Assembly (NCBI RefSeq): GCF_000733295.1
Contig: NZ_JPMI01000352.1
Location: 1-64,000 of the forward strand
From: Archangium violaceum Cb vi76
Lineage (GTDB): Bacteria; Myxococcota; Myxococcia; Myxococcales; Myxococcaceae
Reading direction: 5' to 3'
DNA length: 64,000 bases
In this document: positions 7,862 to 16,800 of the stretch, one piece after another
How positions within the stretch are numbered: position 1 is the first letter of the stretch
How the letters are laid out: each line of letters begins with the position of its first letter
Position numbers and translations under genes: made by a program
The notes under the pieces: generated by a model
Database searches by the model: none
Told to the model about the DNA's origin: nothing
The model's input: only the letters and a program-made list of their open reading frames with translations

Positions 7862-9907
7862 GTGCTCGCGCTCGCGCTCGCCGCCCGTACCGCGGACTGG
7901 CGGAACGTGCTCGGCGGCGGCTCCGTGGAGCTCGTCCCCACCGACTCGCACTACTACATCCGCTTCGCCCGGCTCCAGCAGCTCGCCTTCCCGCGCTTCG
8001 AGCCCTTCGATCCGTACATCAACCACCCCACCGGGGCCTCCATCATCTGGCCTCCGCTGCACACCTGGGGCGTGGCCCTGTTCCTCGCGCCAGGCTCCGG
8101 GCAGCCCGAGCGCACCGCCGCGTGGGTGGGTCCCGTCGTCTCCTTGCTCGAGCTGGGGCTGCTCTCCCTGCTCATCCGCCGTTGGTGGGGGAGGGGAGTG
8201 GCGCTCGGCACCCTCGCGCTCCTGGCCCTGGTGCCCGCGGGGGTGATGGCCGGGACGCTCGGCACCGCGGACCATCATGTCCACGAGCCCACCCTCGCCG
8301 CCCTCTGCGCGCTCCTGCTGGGCCGGGCCCTGGGCCAGCGGAGTGTCCTGCTCGGGGCGGTCACGGGCGCGGTGCTGGGGCTCGCGCCGCTCTTCACCAC
8401 CAGTGGCTTCGTCCTGCTGCCGGGCCTCGCCGCCTCGCTTCCGCTGGCGGCATGGCTGAGCCGTGACACGCCGGGCCCTGGGGTGGGCCGGGTGGGATTG
8501 TCCATGGGCCTGGGCGCCGCCGCCGTGCTGGCCCTGGGCGTGCTGCTGTTCGGTGAGCCCGCGTCCCTCACCTATTACGGCCTGACCTCCTTCCAGCCCC
8601 TGCTCGCCCTGGCCCTGATCGCCGGGGCCTCGGGACTCGCCACGCTCCTCGAGCGCCACCGGGGTTGGATCCTCCAGCTCGGCCTCGCCCTGCCTTGCGC
8701 CCTCCCGCTCGTCCCGGAGCTGGTCCGCGCCTTCCAGCACCTCCTGCTCGGGGACCCGCTCCTCGCCGTCGTCATGGAGTCCATTCCCCTCTGGAAGGAT
8801 CCGGACTTCGCTCGCGAGCTGCTCGGCCCGGTGCTGCTCCTGCTCCCGGTGGCGCTCGTCGCCGCGGGCGTGCGCCTGTGGCGGGAGCGCGAGGTGTCCC
8901 TGGCTCCTGTCTTCCTCGGCGCGCTGTCGCTCACCGCCGCCTCGCTCCTCCAGGCACGCTTCACCCAGGCCCTCGTGGGGAGCGCCGCATGGCTCATCGC
9001 TTCCTCGTTGGGTGGTGTCTTGCGCGGCTTGCGCCCGTTGCCCCAGCGCGCCTCGGTGGCTGTTCTCGCGCTCGTGGGGCTGCCCCTGCTCGGTGAGGCC
9101 GTGCCCCTTCCGCGCTCCACGGAGCCTGGCGCCATCGCCCCCGTGCGCTCCACCCTCACGTGGATGCGCGAGCACACTCCGCCGCCCTCGCCGCCCTGGG
9201 ACGTGCGGGTCCACCCCGCCTGGGGTGTCATCGCGCAGTACGACATGGGGCACCTGCTGGTCCTCTGGGCCGAGCGCCCCGCGGTGGCCACGCCCTTCTC
9301 CCAGGTGCCCGTGCACCAGCGCGCCAATGCCCGGGCCGCCGCCGTCCTCGGCGCCACCACCGAGGAGGAGGCCTATGCCCTGGCCCGGGAGCTGACCGCC
9401 CGCTACCTCCTGCTCACCCCGTTCAACGAGCTGCTCGGACGTCCCGGCCAATCCCTGGATGGCACCATTTCGCCCTGGCTCCACGAGCACGCGGGCCTGG
9501 CCACCGGAGAGCGCGCCGCCAGCGCCCACTTCCGTCTCGTGCACGACTCGGCCGAGTCACGCAGGAAGAAGCCCGGGCTCCCTTATGCTCGCCTGTTCGA
9601 GGTGGTGCCCGGGGCCGTGCTGCGTGGCCGCTGTGGTCCCCATGCGCCCGTGACGGCCGTGCTGGAGTTGGAGACGGCTCGTGGCCAGACGCTCCGATAT
9701 GAGCCGCGTACCACCACCGGGCCGGACGGCTCCTTCGCCCTGCGCGTGGCGTACCCCACCACCCGGGATACCCGTGAGGCCGACGTGCTCGCTCGGAGCC
9801 CCTACCACCTCGAATGCCCTGGCGGTGGTGGCACCGCGCTCGTTTCCGAGCAGGCCGTGCGCGAGGGCCATGAGGTGGAGGTGGCCGTGGATCTCACCGT
9901 GCGGTGA
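7862..9907 (+). CDS. STT3/PglB-like oligosaccharyltransferase, 681 aa or more
   Basis: A polytopic membrane protein with the conserved points of STT3-type oligosaccharyltransferases: an acidic residue in the first loop (PTDSHYY, Asp28), the DHHVHE metal/substrate motif (137-142), and after about ten membrane segments a periplasmic domain opening with WD and YDMGHLLVLWAERP, which resembles the WWDYG region. Such enzymes move lipid-linked glycans onto protein Asn or Ser. The start is uncertain: GTG at 7862 is the first standard codon, but the first membrane helix seems to begin earlier and a GGGGAG box precedes an in-frame CTG at 7805. Its last 14 bases overlap the convergent YfhO-like gene. 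Location next to a pilin gene suggests, but does not prove, pilin or surface-protein glycosylation. Confidence 0.75.
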   Translation: MLALALAARTADWRNVLGGGSVELVPTDSHYYIRFARLQQLAFPRFEPFDPYINHPTGASIIWPPLHTWGVALFLAPGSGQPERTAAWVGPVVSLLELGLLSLLIRRWWGRGVALGTLALLALVPAGVMAGTLGTADHHVHEPTLAALCALLLGRALGQRSVLLGAVTGAVLGLAPLFTTSGFVLLPGLAASLPLAAWLSRDTPGPGVGRVGLSMGLGAAAVLALGVLLFGEPASLTYYGLTSFQPLLALALIAGASGLATLLERHRGWILQLGLALPCALPLVPELVRAFQHLLLGDPLLAVVMESIPLWKDPDFARELLGPVLLLLPVALVAAGVRLWREREVSLAPVFLGALSLTAASLLQARFTQALVGSAAWLIASSLGGVLRGLRPLPQRASVAVLALVGLPLLGEAVPLPRSTEPGAIAPVRSTLTWMREHTPPPSPPWDVRVHPAWGVIAQYDMGHLLVLWAERPAVATPFSQVPVHQRANARAAAVLGATTEEEAYALARELTARYLLLTPFNELLGRPGQSLDGTISPWLHEHAGLATGERAASAHFRLVHDSAESRRKKPGLPYARLFEVVPGAVLRGRCGPHAPVTAVLELETARGQTLRYEPRTTTGPDGSFALRVAYPTTRDTREADVLARSPYHLECPGGGGTALVSEQAVREGHEVEVAVDLTVR

Positions 9908-12155
9908 GCCTGTTTCCCCGGGGCCGGAGCGCCAGGGCCAACGCGCCGAGCGCGAGCACGGAGAGGAGTGCCCCCAGCCGGAAGCTGAGCGGGCGGTAGT
10001 CGAAGCGGACCGAGTGCGCCCCCGGAGGCACCCGCACCGCGCGCATGACGGAGTTGGCTCGCAGCACCGGCACGGGGGTTCCGTCCAGCGTGGCTTCCCA
10101 GCCGGGGTAGTGCGAGTCGCCCAGGAGCAGGTAGCCCGGACCGCACGCCTCCAGTGCCACCTCCACCCGGGACAGGCCCGCCTCCGTCACTCGTGCCGTG
10201 GAGCCCTCGCAGCCAGGTCCCTCCAGGGGCTCGCCCTCGGAGAGCAGGGCGGCGCGGCGCAGCGGTTGGGCGGGATCCTCGAAGGCCGCCTGGGCCTCGG
10301 CGTCGTTGGCCACGCGCGCGGTGTGCACCACGAAGGCCCTCGGCATGGCGGTGTCCGAGCGGTAGAGCGTGGGCAGCCCCGGCAAGGCCAGCACGGGCTC
10401 CAGGTCCTCGAAGGGCGGCGCGCCCCGGCGCACGTAGTAGCCCACCCCGGCCAGGTCGAAGGCCGCGCGCGCTCCCGACTCGTAGAGGGACTCGATGCGC
10501 AGGGGCTCCGGCGCGCCATAGCCCTCGAAGACACGCAGCCGCTCCTCGACGAAGCGGTTGGGCACGAGGGCGTCCCGGCTGAGCGCGATGTATGAGCCCT
10601 CCTCGCCGGGCAGGGGCGCGGCGGTGGGGCTCGGAGCGGTGGGGACCTCGGAGAGCTCGTCCGAGCCGAGGTCCACGCTGACGCGGCCCGCGTACCCGGG
10701 AGGAATGGCGGCGGCGAGCCGGGAAGCGCGGCGGAGTGATGCGAGCGGCGCGCTGCCCGTGCCCCCCTGCAACAGATGGAATGCGCCCAATTCCACGAGG
10801 GCCACCACGGCCAGCGCCCGGCGGACCCGGAGACCCCGGCCAGGGCCGGCGGCGGGGAGGATGAAGGCCAGGGCCCCCGCGCCGAGCGCCAGCACGACCC
10901 AGGGCAGTCCGGCCTCCACGCCGGAGCGGAAGAGGGGGAGCTTCGCGACGGGAGGGCCCAGGAGCAGGGCGGCGAAGAGGGCGGCCACCACCGCGGCCAC
11001 GTGCACGAGGGAGCGGCGTCCCCTCCGGGCCCGGCGGGAGAGTACGTCCAGCCCGAAGGCGGCGAGCACCGCGATGCAGAAGGCCGCTCCGACGAAGTAC
11101 TTCACCGGGTAGCGGAAGAGGTGGAAGGGCGGCAGTTGGAGGACGAGCGCCGCCGGGGGGAAGTGCGCGCCGAGGGCGAGCAGGGTGAGGACGAGCGCCC
11201 CCAGGCCGAAGGGCAGGGCCCGCCGGGAGCGCCCGAGGCCCGCGAGCGCCAGCGCGCAGACGAGGGTGCCCAGGAAGAGGACGAGGATGAAGAACTGATC
11301 CTCCCCCGCCCAGTAACGCGAGCGCGGGTGCTCGGCGAAGGGCCAGGCCACCGAGAGGAGCTGGGGCCAGGACAGGGACCACTCGAGCTGGTCCGTCCGT
11401 CCGGCGCCCCGGGTGGAGTTCCGGGCGAACTCGAGCGCGGGCAGGGCCACCAGCGCCCCGAGCACGAAGCCCCAGGCGAGCCCCGCGCCCGTGGCCACCA
11501 GCGTGCGTACCTCGCGCCGCGCGGCGAGCGCCACGGCGAGGGCGAGCGGGGCCTGCCACAACCACGTCTCCGGGGAGCCCGCGAGGAAGGCGAGGCCCGC
11601 GACGAGCGCCACCTGCGCGGCGCGGCGGGACGAGGGCTGGAGCGCGGCCCGGCGCGAGGCCAGCAGGAGGAGGCCCGTCCACGCGGCGGCGCTGACGACG
11701 TTCTGCTGGGCGGACAAGTCGGCGAAGGGGGCCGAGAGCGCGAAGGCGGCGGCGCCCAGCATGGCCGCGGGGCGGGAGGCGCGCAGGTGGCGCAGCAGCA
11801 GGAAGGTGCCCACGGCGGCGAGCACCACGTGGAGCAGGTGCTGGAGGGTGAGTCCCAGCTCCGGGCCCGCGAGCAGCACGGTGAGCAGCCGGGGCGGGTA
11901 GAAGACCTGCGAGTACAGCGTGGCGGCGAAGGGCTGCCCGAGCCGGAGGTAGGGATTCCACAGGGGCAGCTCCCCGGACCGCAGCGCCTCGAGGAGGAAG
12001 GCCGAGTCCGGGATGAAGATGCGGAAGGCGTCGCGCCCCGCGAGCACCCGCCCCTGGAGGAGGGAGCGGTACACGAGGCCCATGCCGGCGAGGAGCCCCA
12101 ACCCGGGGACGAGCCACCCGCGGACCGCTCGGAGCGTCGAGCTCGATGGCGTCAT
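9894..12155 (-). CDS. YfhO-like polytopic membrane protein, 753 aa
   Basis: About twelve hydrophobic helices span residues 10-470 and are followed by a soluble C-terminal domain and a final helix near 728-748. The first loop has the YfhO-type sequence DAFRIFIPDSAFLLEALRSGELPLWNPY, in which the acidic residue matches the catalytic Asp of GT-C glycosyltransferases. YfhO proteins help glycosylate surface polymers with undecaprenyl-linked sugars. The gene converges on the STT3-like gene with a 14-bp overlap, so the two GT-C enzymes are probably functionally linked though not co-transcribed. The substrate cannot be told from sequence. Confidence 0.8.
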   Translation of the reverse strand: MTPSSSTLRAVRGWLVPGLGLLAGMGLVYRSLLQGRVLAGRDAFRIFIPDSAFLLEALRSGELPLWNPYLRLGQPFAATLYSQVFYPPRLLTVLLAGPELGLTLQHLLHVVLAAVGTFLLLRHLRASRPAAMLGAAAFALSAPFADLSAQQNVVSAAAWTGLLLLASRRAALQPSSRRAAQVALVAGLAFLAGSPETWLWQAPLALAVALAARREVRTLVATGAGLAWGFVLGALVALPALEFARNSTRGAGRTDQLEWSLSWPQLLSVAWPFAEHPRSRYWAGEDQFFILVLFLGTLVCALALAGLGRSRRALPFGLGALVLTLLALGAHFPPAALVLQLPPFHLFRYPVKYFVGAAFCIAVLAAFGLDVLSRRARRGRRSLVHVAAVVAALFAALLLGPPVAKLPLFRSGVEAGLPWVVLALGAGALAFILPAAGPGRGLRVRRALAVVALVELGAFHLLQGGTGSAPLASLRRASRLAAAIPPGYAGRVSVDLGSDELSEVPTAPSPTAAPLPGEEGSYIALSRDALVPNRFVEERLRVFEGYGAPEPLRIESLYESGARAAFDLAGVGYYVRRGAPPFEDLEPVLALPGLPTLYRSDTAMPRAFVVHTARVANDAEAQAAFEDPAQPLRRAALLSEGEPLEGPGCEGSTARVTEAGLSRVEVALEACGPGYLLLGDSHYPGWEATLDGTPVPVLRANSVMRAVRVPPGAHSVRFDYRPLSFRLGALLSVLALGALALALRPRGNRLTAR

Positions 12156-12245
12156 CGCCCCGGGACCCTAGCAGATGCGCGTCAGAAGCTCGCCGGTGAG
12201 GAGGCACAAGCCCACCGCTTCGCGCTCGGGCGGAAGTAGGGCCAG

Positions 12246-13835
12246 CTACTCAGAGCGCTTGAGGGCTGCCCGGACACGCTCCACCAGGGCGGGCCCGCTT
12301 CGAGACTCCGCGGAGCAGATGCTCCCTCCCTTCAGCGGGTTGCTCAGGTCCCCCTGGCCCTCACTGAAGGCGTCGAAGACCTCGGAGTTGAAGTTGAGCG
12401 ACGTGTAGGCCGGCAGGCCAGGGTTGGCCAGGTGCCTGACGTTGAAGCACACCGTCGCGAACAGCGCGGGCTCTGGCTTCGTGCCCTGTGGGGGCCGCTC
12501 GTAGCTCGAGAGCCATTGCCAGAACAGGTCATCTTCGTGCGTGGTGGGGCCGTAGCCTTGGAGAAATGAGTACAGGTCCACCTCGAACCGGCCATTCACG
12601 AGCTGGGCGTTCACGGGCTGGCCAACGCGCATGAAGGCGACGCGACGTCCCTTGTCGGACCTGCGCCAGAGACTGACGTCCACCGAGACGTTGGGCGTTG
12701 GGTCCAGGTCCCGTATCTGTCCCCGGGCGGCGATCCGTGGCGCGGAATCCTCGTCCGCGGGCTCGAACGAAAGAGAGAAGGACTCGAGCGTGGGGCGGAA
12801 GAGGACCAGGAGTTGCCTGGGCTTGAGGACCTGGACGGGCTTGGGTTGGGCGGGGGTCTTTCCCTTGGCGCTGGGCTTGGGCTCGGGCGTCGGGTGATCG
12901 ATGAGGATGCTGTAGAAGAACTCGTGCGCCGCCTCCTCGTTGGCCTCGGGATACTCGAACCTGGGCGCGTCCGGAGTGCTGGCCACGGTACAACCAATCA
13001 GCCAGGGCAGCTTCTTGTCCTTGTTCTCCTGATTCCAGACCAGCTCGGCCCGCAGATCGCTCTTGCTCCTGTTGGCCTTCTTCTCCTGGCCGTCCTCCTC
13101 CTCGATGACGAGCCGCACCCCATGGCCCTTGCGGAGCAACTTCCTGACGAGAGCCCCTCCGATGAGCGTGAATTCGAGGGTCTTTCCCATGACGAAGCCG
13201 CTCTCCGGCTCGAACTCCACGTCCAGTGGGTTGTCGAACTGGATGCCGCGTTCGGCATCCCAATCCCACATGCTGCTCGGCGTGTGTTGTCTGAGGGCCG
13301 CCGCCTTTTCCTTGAGACAATCCGACAGCGCCACGCTCGGGGCGTGCGGATACTGCGGCGTGATGCGGTAGTCGATCCACCCCTTGCCGAATACCCGGTG
13401 CTCCAACACCCGGAGCCTCGGATGAGCCTCCTGCTTGCCCTTCACTTCCTTGAACTCGAAGGAGCCGTTGTTGAGGTGCAGCGTGCCGTTGAGCGTGGAC
13501 TCATGGGTCAGGTTGGTGGTGTCGTCATACACGACCCAGGTGAGGGTGGCTGGAACGGTCTGTTCCGTGAAACCCGTGTATTCACCCGTGACCTTGAATG
13601 ATGTCTCGAGCTGCCGGATGCGAATGGTGCTTGGATCGACGAAATCCTGGCTCAGCGTGTCGTCTTCTTCGTCGCTCGCTTCAGCCGGGCCGCCGGGTGC
13701 TTCGCTGGCAGGGGCGAGTGTGGGGGGGTGGAGCTTGAGTGTCGTGAGCGGCGAAGCGACGAGGTTGATGACTCCGACGAAGCCCAGGTCCAACCGGAGG
13801 GTGGGCAGCTTGCCATCCTTGCTTGTATCCGACAT
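12246..13835 (-). CDS. Hypothetical protein, third gene of effector-like operon, 529 aa
   Basis: I do not recognise this protein. It has no signal peptide or membrane segment, is rich in charged residues, and seems built mainly of beta-strands; an acidic/Pro-rich linker (about 35-60) and a Pro/Lys-rich linker (about 315-335) separate blocks. It lies 15 bases after the 1751-residue gene on the same strand and is therefore last in a three-gene operon. The two products share the same lysine/glutamate-rich composition and the theme of strand-rich domains joined by KK/EE linkers, so they may work together. A structural partner, adaptor or accessory effector are all possible. Confidence 0.7.
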   Translation of the reverse strand: MSDTSKDGKLPTLRLDLGFVGVINLVASPLTTLKLHPPTLAPASEAPGGPAEASDEEDDTLSQDFVDPSTIRIRQLETSFKVTGEYTGFTEQTVPATLTWVVYDDTTNLTHESTLNGTLHLNNGSFEFKEVKGKQEAHPRLRVLEHRVFGKGWIDYRITPQYPHAPSVALSDCLKEKAAALRQHTPSSMWDWDAERGIQFDNPLDVEFEPESGFVMGKTLEFTLIGGALVRKLLRKGHGVRLVIEEEDGQEKKANRSKSDLRAELVWNQENKDKKLPWLIGCTVASTPDAPRFEYPEANEEAAHEFFYSILIDHPTPEPKPSAKGKTPAQPKPVQVLKPRQLLVLFRPTLESFSLSFEPADEDSAPRIAARGQIRDLDPTPNVSVDVSLWRRSDKGRRVAFMRVGQPVNAQLVNGRFEVDLYSFLQGYGPTTHEDDLFWQWLSSYERPPQGTKPEPALFATVCFNVRHLANPGLPAYTSLNFNSEVFDAFSEGQGDLSNPLKGGSICSAESRSGPALVERVRAALKRSE

Positions 13836-13850
13836 GCGTGCTCTCCAGTT

Positions 13851-16800
13851 TCAGTGCTCGAGGGCCGGAGCCGTGTAGTCCAGATGGAGCGGCCCCGCTC
13901 TTCCACCCGCGAATTTCCCATCGGGCGTGCCAGGGACGAGCTCGAATCGGTAGGTCGCACCCGGTTCGAGCGTGCTGACATCGAGCTCCGCGCCGAACTC
14001 TCCGTTGAGGTCGGGCTTCTCGTAGGTGACGTGTGCGTTGCGCACGAAGAACTCGGTGCGGAACTTCTTTTTCTTCTTCCGCTTGTCTTTGGGTCCCGCG
14101 AGCGGACTCTGTTGCAAGGGACTGCTCACGAGCGTGCAGCGCAGCTTCAGGGGCAAGGCGCGGGTGGGGAAGCAGAGGGCCCTGGCTCGGAAGGTGAGCT
14201 TTCCTGGCTCTTCTTCCTCCCTGCGCAGAGGGCCAACGACAGGGATGGTACTGCCGCTCCAACGCACGGGCGCGATGGCGATGCGCTCCCCATCGAACAT
14301 GGCCTCCGGGTTGGTGATGTTCGCTTCGACCTCCACCCGGTCCCGGGTCTGCTCCGTGAGGGGGAGCAGAAGCTCGAGCCCGGTGGAGTTGGGCTTCACC
14401 GGGTAGGGCTTCTTGTCGACGAGGATGACGGGCTTCGCGTTGAGCCAGTCCGCCTTGCTGCCCCGGAGGGGGATCCGGATGGCGAGCTTCTGGCCCACGA
14501 CGGTCACGCGTACGGACTCGAAACCCGGCTGCGCGAGTGTCTTGAATACGCCCTCGACCCCGGCACGCAGGCCACCGGCGGCGTCCGTGGCTCCTGGAGC
14601 CTGGACCAGCGAGCGGTTGGGGCCTTCGTAGGCTTCGATACCGCGGCCGTTGGGCGCGAGGAAGGACATCTTGAGCCAGACCCGCTCGTCCGGCGTGGGC
14701 GCGGCCTGGCGCAGCAACGCCGCGAAGATGTCGCGAGGATCGAAGTCGAGGCAGAGCCATCCGGAAGTGCTGAGTTCTGGTGGCTCCACCGAGAGCATCA
14801 GCACCTCCCGTTTCTTCTCCTGCTGGCCCTTTTTCGCCCCCGCCCTGGGCGGCTTGGACTGTCCCTTCTTCGAGGGCGAGACCAACTCCACGAAGGCGAG
14901 CTTCTGCGGGATGAAGGATGGCTCCACCTGGTCTTGCTTCTGGTACGTGAGCGCTCTGGCGGCAGTCTCGAGCGACGCCTTCTTCTTCTCCCAGTCGTTG
15001 CAGCGGACCCCCACCGAGAGACCGTCCTCGCTTACCGTCTCGATACGCAGGGGCTTGCCGAAGTGGCTGCGCAGCGCTTCCACCTGGTCCGCGAGGTGCT
15101 TGCTCAGCTTGAAGTCCTTGGTGCTCGCGACCTTGCGGTAGCTGCTCCACCAGAAGCTGGCGGAGACCTTGGCATCCTTCTTCTTGGGCTGGAGGCCCGT
15201 CAGGAAGCCCTCGTGCTCCACCAGGGGCCCGTCGTTTTTGGTGAGCCGGGTGGCATACACATGGTTGCCATGGCTCGCATCCTGCCAGCGCAACGGTCGC
15301 GGAGTCCTCATGGCCGAGAACTCGACGCGGATGACCTTCTTCTTCCTTTTCTTGGGCCCTTCCTCCTCGTGCTCACTGACGGTGATGCCGGTGTCGTAGG
15401 CGTTGGGCTGCTGGCCGGAAGCACACGCGAGGAGGGCATCGAGCTTCGCGCCGGATGGAGCTTCCAGCGTCGCGGTGCGGCCATCCTCGGAGAGGTCGAT
15501 CACCCTCAGCCGGGTCTTGCTGGCCTTGCGGAAGGACTCGACGGCCCGGCACAGGTCAACGCTCACGCGCTGGGCGTTGTCGGAAGCATTGAGGTAGTCA
15601 CTCAAGGTGTAGTGCGTGGTGACGTTCTTCGCGCCCTTCTTGAGACCAACGATGTATCCGGCGGTCTCGTCATCCAGCTGCCAGTGCTCGGCTTCCGGGA
15701 ACTCCTTGCCGAGGGGGAGGGCGACCTTGGTGAACTGGTAGACGAGATAGCCAGCGAGTGACTCGGGGCAGTTCTCGAGGAAGTGGAGCTCGGAGCCGTA
15801 CAGGCCGGTCTTGGGCTCCTTCTGGGGCGCGAAGCTCTCCGCGAGTCTGGGCTCCGGGACGGTGACGATGACCGGAGCCTCGACTCCGCCCTGGGTCTGG
15901 GGCGTCGCGTTCTCGTGGCCCTTGTGCTTGAGCTTCCATTGCCCCCAGAAGTAGGGGACGACCGTCGCGGAGAAGACTCCGTCCTTGTACTTGCCCGCCG
16001 CGAGCTCGATTTCACGAGATGGGCCGCTGGAATTTCCGCCGAGTTGCTCGGCCACCAGCTTCACCGGTCCGTGTCCCCAGTCCCGCCGGATGGAGACCAC
16101 GCTGAGGGGCTTGCCCACCACGGTGGGCTTGGAGTCATGAGGGAACCAGCCCCAGAACTGGGGCGTGTCTCCGTTCTGGACGTCGCCGCTGCCGCCGCTC
16201 GCGTCCGGAGTGAACTCCGTGACGAGATTGAGGTCATTGTTCTCCTGCAGCAGTTTGAGGAGCCACAAGAAGGTGACCGGGTGGACGTTGAGAACCTCTC
16301 CGCTCCTGGGGAGCATTCCCGCGCGTTCGTCGAAGAGAGAGGCCTCCTGACCGTCGCGGCCCAGGACGGGGATCTCGACCACGGGATGCGGCTTGGGTGA
16401 GGCGGAGGCTTGTTTCTGGCCATCTTCTGGCGGTTCCTCGAGCTTCCCCTGATCGATCCCGTACCAGGCGGTTGGTTTGACCTCCTCGAAGGCCTTGTCG
16501 GACTCCCCGGGTGGTGTCTCCAGCAGATCCTCCTCGCAGAGCTTGTGAACGAGCTTCTTCAGTCCGTCCAGGCTCCACTCGGTGGTGTGCTTCAGCACGA
16601 CACCCCGCCAACGCGCCGCGAGGAGGGAACGAGCCAGACTGGTGCGGACTTCGTCCTGCTTGCTGACCGAGGCATCGAGATGAAAATGAGGGGTGATGAT
16701 GTCGATCGCATCCGCATCCGCTGGCACTTTGAGGTGCAGTTTGATCAACGGTTTCTCGAGTTCCTCCTCGTTCAACATGACATTTGCCTCGGCAATGCTC

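Noticed and set aside
7568-9544. 658-residue open frame on the minus strand
   Set aside because: Antisense to the STT3-like gene; Arg/Gly/Gln-rich low-complexity protein typical of GC-rich shadows.
13728-15761. 677-residue open frame on the plus strand
   Set aside because: Antisense to the peptidase giant; no start signal or domain.
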